Below are positions 47,365 to 58,821 of a DNA stretch of 64,000 nucleotides, one piece after another. Both the position numbers and the translations under genes were made by a program. Position 1 is the first letter of the stretch. Every line of letters begins with the position of its first letter. A model generated the notes under the pieces. It did not search any database and had not been told where the DNA came from. It saw only the letters and a program-made list of their open reading frames with translations. Source of the DNA: Carya illinoinensis (taxonomy: Eukaryota > Streptophyta > Magnoliopsida > Fagales > Juglandaceae); assembly GCF_018687715.1 (NCBI RefSeq), contig NC_056764.1, positions 8,198,501 through 8,262,500 on the forward strand, given 5' to 3'.

Positions 47365-48502
47365 ATGGATTCACAAGACTATGGACATATGTACTTCACG
47401 AACCTCCTAAGTCAAGATCCTCAACTTGAGCCCACTTATGGTGGGCAATGTGGAACATCTCCAATGACCCTTGATGACTCTCCACCTCAACCCTCTAACG
47501 AGCCTATCGGCGTTAGGAAATCAGTGAGGGGTGCGAATTTCACCTCCGAGGAAGACAAGTTACTTGTCTCCGCATGGCTAAATTGTAGCCTTGATACCGT
47601 CTAGGGAACAGATCAAAAACACTCACAGCTTTGGGAAAATTTTTTTGAATACTTTCAACAATTTAAAGAAACCACAAATGAGCGGATAATAAAGTCTTTA
47701 ATTCACCGGTGGTCGGTGATCCAAAAGGCCACAAACAAATTTTGTGCGAAATTAGCCCAAGTTGAAGGGTTAAATCAAAGTGGCATGACCGAGCAAGACA
47801 AGATAACATTATCAAATCCCAAAGTCCTTTACTCAAACAATTTCTGTCAACAATTATTGATTTAACATTGGTTTCTTTTTCTCTTACAAGTTTGACAAAG
47901 CGAAGGTTATGTACCAATCGCTAGAGAAATGCTCATTCCAGTTCGAGCATTGTTGGCACCTGTTGAAAGACCAACCTAAGTGGATTTGACGCGCGACAAA
48001 TGAGGATCCAAAGCGGAGGAAGACGATGTCCCCATCCCCGACCCCAACTCGATGTTCTGGAGCTACAGTTGATTCAGTTTTTGATCTCGAGGCGGACCAT
48101 GTGATGGAGAATGAAGTTATCGAGCCCAACCGACCAATTGGAAGGAAAGCTGAGAAAGGAAAACGAAAGGTCCAAGGCCAGCATGCAGAGGAGAACTTCC
48201 AACTCAGGAAGATGAAGTATACTCTGTTGGAGGAGTCACGCGCTCAGGAGAAAGAGTTTTTTCATCTTAAAGCCGAGAAGATGGCGTATGACAAGGAGAC
48301 GGAGGCCAGAAAATTACGTCAAGAGGACGAACGACTTTGGTTGGAGGCTGAGAAAGTGGAGCTCGCGAAGAAGGAATCAGATCAGCGCATTATGATGATG
48401 GATGTGAGTGTCATGCCAGAATTGATTTGGATTGATTTATTTGTATTTGATTTCTTATTTTATGTTTGTAACAATTATATATGTAAAAATACATGTAATT
48501 AA
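47365..48502 (+). pseudogene. Harbinger ORF1: Myb/SANT-like DNA-binding protein, broken
   Basis: In Harbinger elements this Myb-like protein works with the transposase for DNA binding and nuclear import. After MDSQDYGHM the frame contains [19 protein letters not shown], the start of a SANT-like helix domain, then a TAG at 47602. The same frame continues with HSQLWENFFEYFQQF and RWSVIQKATNKFCAKL. A probable intron ends at ACAAG near 47891, followed by FDKAKVMYQSLEKCSFQFEH. A TGA lies at 47987. The final part (RKMKYTLLEESRAQEKEFF, then a glutamate- and lysine-rich coiled coil) matches the NAM-associated C-terminal region of such proteins. Two nonsense codons make it non-functional as read. Confidence 0.8.
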
Positions 48503-48704
48503 TCTTTTTTGTATTTGATAATATGTGAAGTATGATAGGGTTGTGCAATTAATGACTCAGTGACATTTTCAGAAACAAACTTGATTACCATTAATATATT
48601 CGGAAAATTGATAACAATAATGAAATACAAATGCAAGTTCCAATTAACTTAAACATAGGTCACCAATTACATTAAGGAAATAATAAAATCTAAAGCAACC
48701 CTGA

Positions 48705-49964
48705 CTAATGTTGTGAATATAAAAGCCATTGATGTTCAATTAGATCTTCTTGAAGCTGATGATGTGCCGAGCTGTCTCTAATATCATGATGATGCTGGAT
48801 GAAGTTCGTAAGCTCAGTTGTATGATTGCGCGACAATTCGGGGAGATTATCATCAAGTTGATCATATTCAATGTTCAGACACTCACTATCATCACGCTCG
48901 TTTTCAATTATCATATTATGTAGAATAACACATATTTTCATTATATTCATTAGTTCCTTCACTTTAAACATTCGGGAAGGTCCACGAATGATAGCAAATC
49001 GTTGTTGAAGTACCCCGAATGTACGCTTGACATCTTTCTTTGCGGATTCTTGTGCTTTCACAAAATTTTTCTTCTTATTCCCACGTGGTGATGGAATCGT
49101 CTTCACAAAAGTTCACCACTTGGGATAAATACCGTCCACAAGGTAATAGCCCATAGTATAGTCGTTGCCATTGATAGTGTAATTGACTGGTGGAGCACGC
49201 CCTTGGGCAAGTTCCATAAAAATAAAAGATCTCTCTAGCACATTAATATCGTTATGTGAACCGGGCATACCAAAAAAGGCATGCCATATCCAGAAATCAT
49301 ATGAAGCAACTGCTTTTAAAATAATAGTTAGTTCACGGATGTGGCCGGAGTACATACATTTCCAAGCTGTAGGACAATTTTTTCACTTCCAATGCATGCA
49401 ATCAATGCTTCCCAGCATTCATGGGAATCCTCGTTGTTCACCAACTGCAAACAATCGGGCTATATCATTAGCAGTTGGAGACCTTAGATATTCCTCTGAA
49501 AAAACAGTTACTACTGTCTCAGTAAATTTTTTTAGGCTCCTCATTGCGGTGCTTTCACCAATACATATGTATTCATCCATAAAATTTCCAGTAACCCCAT
49601 ACGCCAGCATTCTAAGTGCTGCGGTGATTTTTTGCATACAAGATAAACCGAGTCGGCCAGCATTATCTCTTCTCTGGACGAAGTATGGGTCATAAGACTC
49701 TACTTCATTTAGAATACAAAGAAATAGGGGACGACTCATCCGAAATCTCCTTTGAAATAGATTCGAGGGATATACTGGATTTTCAGCAAAGTAATCACGA
49801 AATAGGTGCTCGTGTCCCTGAACATGATCACGTCGAATAAACTTACAAAGTTGGCTATTGCCACGTCGCCTTGATGACTGTCCATCCGCCTCCATGTTTT
49901 GAATATCGCTATCATTTTCAGAGGATACGTATGTCAATAATTTGCAAAAGAAAGTACGAGCCAT
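48705..49964 (-). pseudogene. Harbinger DDE transposase (ALP1-like), three nonsense codons
   Basis: The frame is continuous without any indel: RRDHVQGHEHLFRDYF, NLFQRRFRMSRPLFLCIL, CMQKITAALRMLAYG, YICIGESTAMRSL, GSIDCMHWK, GMPGSHNDINVL, YYLVDGIYPKW, FGVLQQRFAIIRGPSR and ILHNMIIENERDD. The two aspartates of the DDE_Tnp_4 active site (IDCMHW, HNDINVL) are present. Stops lie at TGA 49419-49421, TGA 49383-49385 and TGA 49113-49115. The third acidic residue, normally glutamate just before the …R-FGVLQ motif, is a lysine (AAG at 49026-49028). The protein is therefore dead at four separate points, although the frame is otherwise intact. Confidence 0.92.
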
Positions 49965-50086
49965 TTGATGAAAGTAGTAGGAGATCAAAGGATACAATAG
50001 AAGTTTGGTTTGTATAGAGGAAATGAGGCTTGAGTTTGCATATTTATAGAGGAATTACTCCTATCGTTATACATAGGAGTAAAAAT

Positions 50087-50262
50087 GTTACCGTTTGAGA
50101 TAAGACAAAAAAAGTTACCATTAGAGAAAAGATAAAAAAAATTACCGTTAGAGAAAAAACAAAAAATATTACCGTTGGAAAAAAAACAAAAAATATTATC
50201 GTTCGAGAAAGGATAGAAAATATTACCGTTGAAGAAAAGTTGCAGAAATATTACCATTACAT
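50087..50262. repeat. tandem repeat of about 30 bp upstream of the transposase
   Basis: About six units of ATTACCGTTAGAGAAAAAAC-like sequence, with variable A-run length, lie in the transposase leader. On the minus strand they spell repeated FSNGNIF, which is not a protein feature I trust. Confidence 0.75.
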
Positions 50263-50717
50263 CCAAAGGTAAAAATTTTATCATCAATACGTGACTTTGG
50301 GTTTTTCATTAGAGATATTGAGTCCGGATCTAATTAAATTTGTCATCACGTTAGAAAATGCACTAATTAATAAAAAAAATTTATTTTAGTACTACGAATT
50401 TCAATTTTAAAAAAAAATACTGTATTGGATAGTCAAAATCTCAAATAAATATTTAGTAGAAAGTGATATTTAAAAAAAAATAAAGATAATAAGACAAAAG
50501 AGTTAGTAGTTAAGATTGTAAATAGAAGAGAGAGAAAAAAGTAATAAAAAAAGAATAGAGAAATATTATTTAAAAGAATAGAGATAGGGATGGGGAATGG
50601 GATGTAGGAGGTTTTTAGAAGATAAACAAATTTTAGGGATAAATTTGAGGAAATGAGTATTTGAGTTAAATTATAGGGATGGGGATGTAAAACTGGATGG
50701 GGATACTCTTATTCAAC

Positions 50718-50892
50718 TTAGTCCATCTTATCTAATCATTATAATTTTCTCAACTTTCAATACAAAATATAATAAATAATTTAAATTTTTTAAATCTCAA
50801 TTCAACTTTTTTAAATCTAAAAATAATAATAATATTAAAAAATAATATTTTAAACTTTCATCTCAACTCAACCTACTATCCAAACCGGGCCT
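50718..50892. repeat. AT-rich MITE, family A, beside the Harbinger right end
   Basis: It contains CAATACAAAATATAATAAAT, AATAATATTAAAAAATAATA and ends CTACTATCCAAACCGGGCC. It is in the same orientation as the copy near 6.5 kb. It lies almost directly against the Harbinger target duplication. Confidence 0.6.
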
Positions 50893-52710
50893 AATCTCGG
50901 CACTAGCTTTATATATATATATATATATAATTGTCGTGCAACATGCGATAGTTATTGATAAATTATACGAAATGATCAAAAGAGAAAAAAATAAAAATTG
51001 ACATAGAAATTTAACGTAGTTTGGCGATGTGCCACATCCACAGGAAACAAGCGGTGCGAAATTCACTATCAGTTAATTAGGATTATATAATGTGTATTTA
51101 TACTTACCTTAGACATACATTTTGGTAAGGTTCATTTCAATTTCTCCGCCCCGCCCCGTCCATTCTTCACTTTTTCCTTCCCCCATGTTCTCTCCCTCAC
51201 TCCCCTAGCTCGTGTCCTTTCGCTAGCCTCACCATCGGCCCACACCATGTGGCTCCATTACTCTGGAACCATGTGGCTCCATTACTCCAGCACCGTGTAA
51301 CAAAAGTTCTCTTCTGGGTTCACCATTTCCGTAGGACTTCTCCAACTTCACCATTTCTACACAACTTTAGTCATCTGTTGGTGTTGTAGCTGCTGAGACC
51401 CACCATCTATCGTCTTATAAGGGCAAGAAATTTTTTTTGATAGGTATCTTATAAGGGTAAGAAATTAAAGAAAATGATTTTTGTTTTTCTCTTTTCATTT
51501 CATCTCTTCACTTTTAGCATTACTCATATTATGTGTTGTTGTGTTTATGGATCTACGATTTGATATTTGTTTGATCTGTGTTTTGTAGGTTTTTTGGTTG
51601 TTGATGTTGTATGTATGCCACTGATTTTTTGGTTGTTGGTAACATCTGAAATGAGTGAGATTTATTGGCTGGGACTAGTTGGAAGGGGAAAACACAGGGA
51701 AAATTTACCAGAAAGAGTTTCACAAGCTTGATATACAACATGGTATAAGGTTCATAAGCATGGTCTCAAATTCTTGAATATTTATACGTTTTACTCGCTC
51801 CTTTAAACAGAACCAGACATCCAAGATAGCAAAAGGATCTAGAAGTGGCTTGACCTTGCTGTTTTCATAACTATTTAAAGACATCGTGACATCGCAAAAA
51901 TTCATATGTTTATAAATGGAAAACTAGCTTATAAATAAGAAAAACTATAGGCGAGTATGTAAGACAAGATGACCCAAAATACATCATCAAAGAAATAATT
52001 CTTTAAAGGTACACAAACCAAAGCGATAATATATCAGGGTAGAAAAAATGGTGTTATTCTCACCAAACCAATTGCAGATCCATTCTTGGGCCCTTTCTAT
52101 CATCTTCATTCTCCAAATAGGAGGTTGCTCCGTTGGAAAGGGAGAACATCTTACTTTGTATGAACATCTTTTGGCTTTTGTGTGCTACAGAGCTCACACA
52201 TAGGAGCCAATGGCTGCAGTGATAGCCCATCATTAACATACAAAATACTTGTTAGTGTTATACTAGGAAGTAGGAAGGCAGTCTAGATTTCATAAAAAAG
52301 AAACACGACATGTTTATAGGTTTCTGGTTTCACACCAGAAGGCATAAGGGTATTTTTTTTCTCTATTTTCCTTTCCCAGTATCTCTCCGGTCACTTTTTC
52401 GCTCTTTCACTACTAGATTTGTTTTTGTTTCTGAGAAACATTTGAGTTAACTCCCAAATACTATCTCTCAAACCAAAAATAGTCAAAACCGAAGGAAAGA
52501 TATTATTTTCTCCTTTTATTTTATTTTTCACTTTTTCTCTCATTTTTTTTTTTTTATTTCTAGGGTTCCAGTTGATTGAGAATCTCTGCCACTTTTTAAA
52601 ATTTGTTGTCTTGTTGGTGGTAGTGCTCCTTTTATTTTATCTTTTGTTTTATCTGTTATCTTATTGGGTTTGTTTAAAGGAAAACTCTTGTTGCAGGCCA
52701 CTTGTGAACA
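50893..52710. other. intergenic region with repeat remnants
   Basis: No gene is supported. 51000-51120 contains AACGTAGTTTGGCGATGTGC and CACATCCACAGGAAAC, which resemble a common plant retroelement LTR segment. CCATGTGGCTCCATTACTC is repeated in tandem at about 51245 and 51268. A 14-bp target-duplicated insertion lies at 51433-51446. 51470-52700 shows nothing recognisable. Confidence 0.45.
51433..51446 (-). mobile_element. 14-bp insertion of poly(T)-GATAGGTA with 20-bp target duplication
   Basis: TCTTATAAGGGCAAGAAATT at 51413-51432 is repeated at 51447-51466 with one difference (GGGT for GGGC). Only TTTTTTGATAGGTA lies between. On the minus strand this is TACCTATC plus poly(A), the very end of a LINE. 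Confidence 0.6.
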
Positions 52711-53059
52711 GAACGGCGCACCAAGCTGACGTGGACTAAATGAAACGGTGCGTTTTATCTAAAGCGGGAAGATGAATTTTGCCTCTCGGTTGCCTTTTCA
52801 ATTTCCAATCTTATTTTTTCCACTTTTTTCGTTCTACACTTCTCCTGTCACCTCTCACCTCCCTCTCACCTCTCACCTCTCATCCCCGTCTCAAACTAAA
52901 GATCGAAAATCCTCCCCATCAATCTGCCCTAAAACTCACTCTAACTGAAGATTGAAGCTCTTCGGATTTCCCTGCAGATTTTTTCTTCATTTTGATCACT
53001 ATGGTCAGCTGGGCTCAGTGGCGTAGATATGAGGAGTTTGGAAAATCCTAAATCATAAT

Positions 53060-53061
<2 letters not shown>

Positions 53062-53118
<57 letters not shown>
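53062..53118. repeat. (CT)n microsatellite
   Basis: About 28 CT dinucleotides follow a CT-rich segment (52850-52900, repeated CACCTCTCACCTC). On the plus strand it looks like a transcribed leader. Confidence 0.9.
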
Positions 53119-53120
<2 letters not shown>

Positions 53121-53174
53121 GCTTTTGGTTATTCGATCTATAACATAGGATATATATTCTTGTTCTGCTTATTC

Positions 53175-53395
53175 GATCTGTACATGCTGTTAGATTGTAT
53201 TAGGATTTTTTTTTATTAGAGTTTTCCTTGTTAGAAGCCCATAATCTGTTCGAAGATGTTATTTAGGTTTTCAGTGAGAAAATTAACATCATTTTTTATG
53301 GATAATCTTGATCTGTACATGCTGTTAGATTGTATTAGGGTTTTTTTTTTTTTTTTTGGGTTTGAGGAATTGTTAGAAGCCCCTAACCTGGTTTT
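53175..53395. repeat. local duplication, offset about 135 bp
   Basis: ATCTGTACATGCTGTTAGAT then TGTATTAGG, a T-run and TTGTTAGAAGCCC occur at 53176 and again at 53311. Confidence 0.75.
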
Positions 53396-54760
53396 AAGGA
53401 TACCCATTCCGTATACCCATGGATTTGGATTTGTTTGTAGTCCTGTGAATTCAAAGCAATAAAAACTAAGTCTGATTTCCAATATCTAGCTCGAGTTGCT
53501 CTGTTTGTTCTGAATCCATTTGGGTATTTTCTATCTCTGGTCCAAAAAAAAATACCATTCTCAGTCTCTACTCGGCAAAAATGATTTTTCTGCAATATTT
53601 CATATATATATATAACAAAATAACGTTCAATGATCAAAAGAAAAATGGCACAAAAGTGCTAAAATAAGTATGAACATGAATATTTTAATAGATGAATGCT
53701 TGAAACATTCTCAATGACATGCATCTAACATAAATCAAACTGAGAAATTAGTCACCACATAATCCACAGGAAAAGAACAAAGAAACCTAGTAAATTATGA
53801 AGTTGAAGGGTGATCATGAGGAGGAGAGAGGAAACCTGCTAATTCCCATGGTTCACATTTGTAGAGATCAACTTCAGGAATAATGTCGAGTTCAATTTCT
53901 TGGCAATTGATTTTTTAGGTGCCCTTTGAAGGAACTCTTAACAAGGGGCACTTAAAATGTGGGAAATTGATTATTCCTTGAGAGTGATTCTACAGGGTCA
54001 TTAGAAAAACGCACTCTGTATATGAGACCTACAAGTACAGAGCATAAAAAAACAAAAATTTGCTTTTAATATTGATCATGAAGTATAAGAGAAGTGTTGT
54101 ATTTGCATCTTGAAAATATATTTGTTCCCAAAACCTAGGGGCACCCAAATTTGCAATCGGTAAAAAAAATTAGTTATTCCCTTTTACAAAAATAAGTAAA
54201 AATAACTATGCCTCTATAATCTAATTTATCCAGATTGACTCTTTCATTGTCAAGCTGTTTTTTACTTCTATTTTGGGTCTCCCATATGGAGATTTATGTT
54301 AGTCTGAACTTGTTCTGCAGATTGTTTCCTTGCTTGGTGATGTGCATCTCCCCTCGGTAGGCCCATATTCTTTGTGGAACCTCTAAAAATTCAAGATATT
54401 CTACGTTTTTAAATTAGCAATATTTATTTATTTATTCATTAATCAAATCACTTTGCCACAACAAAAATAGTGTTAAAAATCCATTTTTATTGGTGGGCAC
54501 AATCATTCTCATTTAAAAGAAGACATTTAAGGAGCCCCATTGAGTATAATGATATGTGAAAGAGAGTTTAAAGGAATCATCAGATACACTGGTACTAAAT
54601 GATTTAGAAAGGTTGTTAGGAGCTGAGTCGATGTGCAGAGGCTGTAGAGTTGTTCATTCTAAAATGATGTTTTGATAAATGAAGTGGTGGTTCTTATTTC
54701 ATTATCATCTAGATTAACAACTCACTAAAACTAGAAGCCTTGAACTTATTATTAATTTTT

Positions 54761-55035
54761 TTTACAAGTTACTTTTTTTGTGTATGTATATGATTTATAT
54801 TATGCCTCATAAAAGCAGCGCTGGGATGTGGATATCATCATAGTAGATGAACTAGTTTATTTATGTTTGGAGTTCCATACTTTCTATTGATAGCAGTATA
54901 TGAAGTGAACTTAAGTTTTCATTTTTACAAGTTACTTTTGTAAAGTATGTGTGTGCTGGGATGTGGATACCATCATAGTAGATGAACCAGTTTAGATATG
55001 TTTGGAGTTTCTTACTTTCTATTGATAGTAGATTA
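54761..55035. repeat. local duplication, offset about 162 bp
   Basis: TACAAGTTACTTTT, GCTGGGATGTGGATA, ATCATAGTAGATGAAC and CTTTCTATTGATAG occur twice in the same order, with small differences. Confidence 0.8.
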
Positions 55036-55423
55036 TGAATATGAAAAGGAATGGAATTATTGGAGCTTTATTGAAATGGCCATAATAGGCGCTGTCCAAG
55101 TAGATAGGGAGTATACAAAACAAAAAACTTAATTACATTCTAAGAACCAAAAAACTGAAGTAAAAGTTTCACTATTTTGTGATATAGAAAACTTTTTTCT
55201 ATGTAGATGCAGTTTTAAGTAGTGGCATTATTGTTTTAGATTCCGGTGGTGGTCGGATAGTGATATTTCCTATATTTTTTTTATTTTTGTCTCCTAATAT
55301 TTGGAGTTTCTATTGATATCTGTTAATGTATCTAAGTACACTTTGCTAAAGCATTAACAAATGAGCTTCACTTCACTTCAATTTGGGGCACATAGAGAGT
55401 AACTCCTTTTTTGTTGATTTTTA

Positions 55424-55540
55424 AGGATTAAACTCAGCTCACCTTCGGCTGGATTAAACTCAGCTCACCCTATTGTAGATTAAACTCATCTCACCTTTTT
55501 AAGGATAAAACCAGCTCACCTTTTTAAGGATTAAACTCTC
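55424..55540. repeat. short tandem repeat of GGATTAAACTCAGCTCACC
   Basis: Five degenerate units of about 25 bp lie upstream of the GRF open frame. Confidence 0.75.
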
Positions 55541-55636
55541 TTCTCTAAAAAAAAAACTTCTAAACCCCAACAAAAAACAATGAATGAAAAACACTATTTT
55601 TTTTAGCAATAGCATACTCCATCGTTGATTGGGAAC

Positions 55637-56280
55637 ATGTTATCTGAGGAAGATAAGGTATCATTGTCAGTTTCTTCATCTTCTCTTATTAATCATACTT
55701 TGAGAAACAACCCAATGTGCAATTGTGGGTCACCTGCTTCACTTAGAACATTGAACACGTCAAGAAATCTGGGCCGATCATTCTTTAGGTGTTTAAAGTA
55801 CAATACAAAGGTACAAAAAATAATTATTTAATATTTTTCCAGTACCAATTTTAGATTGACGAAACTTTTTGATAACATTCTCAATTGTTTGTTTGTTTGT
55901 TTATACAAGAATTACCACATTGCAACTATTTCATATGGGCAGATAGTGGTCAGGAAATAGAGAATGAACTTATGAAAGTGGAAATTGAGATTTTAAGGAA
56001 GAAGGAAGAGCTCCATAAAACACATGAAGAGTTACAGAAAACACAGGAAGAGCTTCGGAAATTATTGCAACTGTTTCAAAGAAGAGAGGAAGAGGTTCGA
56101 ACAAGAGAGGAAGATGTTCAAAAAATGATGGAAGAAGTTCGACATTGGATGGAAGAGGTTCGCCTAAGAGATGGCGAAATTTTCAAAAGGGAGGTGGAAG
56201 TCCGGCGTCAACGCACACATATTCGTATATATTGGGTAGCTTTTATTTTACTTTATTTGTACTTGATACGATCACATTGA
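55637..56280 (+). CDS. GRF zinc finger and coiled-coil protein, probably transposon-borne
   Basis: Exon 1 (55637-55810) encodes CNCGSPASLRTLNTSRNLGR and SFFRCLKY, the first part of a GRF-type zinc finger, and ends at AAAG followed by GTACAA. After an intron ending TATACAAG (to 55909), the frame ELPHCNYFIWADSGQ completes the finger. A glutamate-rich coiled coil of about 80 residues with heptad-like REEEVRTREEDV repeats follows. A final membrane helix (WVAFILLYLYLI) closes the protein. The simple splice leaves the two parts one base out of phase, so either the acceptor is different or the copy is broken. Small GRF-coiled-coil-membrane proteins are common in plant genomes and often accompany transposons. 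A convergent FAR1-type transposase lies 2.5 kb away. Function is not known. Confidence 0.65.
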
Positions 56281-56293
56281 GTACCACGAGTAT

Positions 56294-57200
56294 GGAAATT
56301 TTGTGTATAAATCTGGACACTTGTTCATATTTGGTTTAGAATGCTTTGTGACTTTGTGATAATCTGTGCTTGTATTGTATTTTGTATAAATTTAGATATA
56401 TGTTCAGTATTTTGGAACTTTTAGGACAACACTTTTGAATAAGTGTTGCAATTTATATATGAAAATTTAGTGTATAAATCTGGAAAGGTCTGGCATTATT
56501 AGAAATCTGGAAATTTTGTGTATAAATCTGGACACTTGTTCAGATTTGGTTTAGAGTACTTTGGGACTTTGTGACATCTATGCTTGAACTGTATTTTGTA
56601 TAAATTTAGATATATGTTCAGTATTTTGAAACTTTTGGGACAACACTTTTGAATAAGTATTGCAATTTGTATATGAAAATTTAGTGTATAAATCTGGATA
56701 GGTCTGGCATTATTAGAAATTTGAAAATTTTGTGTATAAATCTGGACACTTGTTCAGATTTGGTTTAGAGTACTTTGGCACTTTGTGACATATGTGCTTG
56801 AACTGTATTTTGTATAAATTTAGATATATATTCAGTATTTTGAAACTTTTTGGACAACACTTTTGAATAAGTGTTGCAATTTATATATAGAAATTTAGTG
56901 TATAAATCTGGATAGGTCTGGCATTATTAGAAATCTGAAAATTTTGTGTATAAATCTGGACACTTATTCAGATTTGGTTTAGAGTACTTTGGGACTTCGT
57001 GACATATGTGCTTGAACTGTATTTTGTATAAATTTAGATATATATTCAGTATTTTGAAACTTTTGGGACAACACCTTTGAATAAGTGTTGCAATTTTTAT
57101 ATGGAAATTTAGTGTATAAATCTGGACAGGTCTGACATTATTAGAAATCTGAAAATTTTGTATATAAATCTGGACATTTCTGCAAATTTGAATGTGTTGT
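56294..57200. repeat. 214-bp tandem repeat, about four copies
   Basis: GAAAATTTTGTGTATAAATC starts units at 56295, 56509, 56723, 56937 and 57151, a constant step of 214 bp apart from the first (215). Each unit itself contains two related halves, one with TGTATAAATCTGGACACTTG and one with TGTATAAATCTGGATAGGTC. The array begins 14 bases after the GRF stop codon. Confidence 0.95.
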
Positions 57201-57249
57201 GTTGGTAGTGCAGGTCTGGCATTATTAGAAATTACTAAAGTTGGGATTT

Positions 57250-58821
57250 TAAGCCTGGACACATGCGGAAACCAATCTATATCCAAATGCATTGCATTGG
57301 ACTATTTATCAACTTCATGAAATCATCTATCTCCAGCCATCTAAAACTCGTCTGTAAAAGCACTTTGTAAACATGCTTATAATATTGACAGAAGCAAGCT
57401 GAATGTCATAACATGCATGCAGTTTCCCTTCCCCTGACAAGCAAAAACAAAGCTGATTGTAAATAAATTTAAATGCGTTAGCCAATAAAATCTGCACCCA
57501 ACTTGCACCAACATCACAAGCATGCAGAAAATAAACTCCTGAGACATGGGATAGAATATAAATATATTCATCAATTACTAACAGCCCTAAAGTAAATCAG
57601 CTCTTCTATACTATAAAAGTATTTACAACTAAAGTCCACCCTTTGATAAATAATTACAACAGCTCCACCCAACAAAAAATAATTACAGCATCTCCACCCA
57701 TCATTATAACAACTAAAGTCCAGCCATCAATACATGATTACAAAAATAATATATCCACCCATCAAAAACTATTTACTTAAAGTTGGATTTTGATTAGCCT
57801 ATCTCCACTAATCGGGACAATACCATAGTGCATGATGGTGGTTTACACTGAGCTGGTCGACTCCCCATCATTCTTCCCCTTAATCTTCCATGACTTTGTA
57901 CAAAATAGTATGAAATCATCAACATTCTTGAACTGAAATCAAAGCACCCAATCAACTATATATGCTCAATCAATATCATAAATTAAGATCTTTAAAACAA
58001 AAAATGACATATCTAAGTATCATGTGCCCAATCCCAAGCTAGCTGAAAATCCATATGAATAACACTTCCTTCACATTCATATATATATATATATATGAAT
58101 GTATTAATACTCCACCAAACCAGCAAGTGTAGAAAGTTCCACAACTAAATTTATTGATCATCATGATTAAACATTCTATCTGCAAAAGTTAGTGCAAAAT
58201 GCCATGAACTTAGAATTATTTTTTCCCACAAGCATGCAAATTTAGAAATAATATTATGCGCATAAGCATTCGAGATACAAACCCCATAAAGTGACCTATT
58301 GTCACGGTTGTGTCCCAGGCAAGCTATCAGGCTGAGTTCCATCCAATCGAAGTTGCATCTGTAACACATATAATATAATAGTTAAAATTCAAATGAACAT
58401 TTACACAGTATGTAACGTTTAGTTTGAGATTACAAAAATTAAACTAAATCATCTTACACTTTCTTGAGTCTCATTTACCGCAAAGCCTAACTCGGTAGCA
58501 CAAAAGTCCGACACTTCGGTAGTATTTTGAGGTTGCTAACAATACATAAGCAAAATATTAGATCGAACTAAAGTTTAATACCATATCATTTTCCCTAGCA
58601 TTAAAAACCCAAATGTAATCTGAAATGTGACACTTTGTTGTGTCCCAACATCTGTGGAACCAAATAAATTTCTTTTAGTTCCAACAATTTCACTTTCTAT
58701 TCCATGCGGCTACAAAGGAGAAAAATAAAATTATTTCTATTAAATCATAAAGAACGATTAACAGTAAAACACACATTCTTGAAGCATTTGTTAATTGAAA
58801 AGAGTGGTTAATTGAGTTAAT
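57250..58821. other. non-coding stretch between the GRF and FAR1 frames
   Basis: Nothing coding is recognised. ATTACAACAGCTCCACCCA-like phrases recur at 57655-57760. A near-perfect hairpin CATTCATATATATATATA with its complement lies at 58075-58100. The 3' end of the FAR1-type transcript would fall at the right edge. Confidence 0.5.

Larger units (their letters stand above)
45183..50708. mobile_element. PIF/Harbinger DNA transposon, 5.5 kb, probably immobile by itself
   Basis: The left end reads GGGCATCCCCATTCGG. The reverse complement of the right end reads GAGTATCCCCATCCAG, with 12 of 16 positions the same. TTA flanks both ends (45180-45182 and 50709-50711), the target duplication of this superfamily. 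Inside are a plus-strand Myb-like ORF1 and a minus-strand DDE transposase arranged tail to tail, the standard plant Harbinger layout. Both are interrupted by stops. The left 2 kb before ORF1 is leader or intron-like and carries a degenerate repeat. A hairpin (TCTCACCCGAA at 46871 and its complement at 46928) lies in it. Confidence 0.88.
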
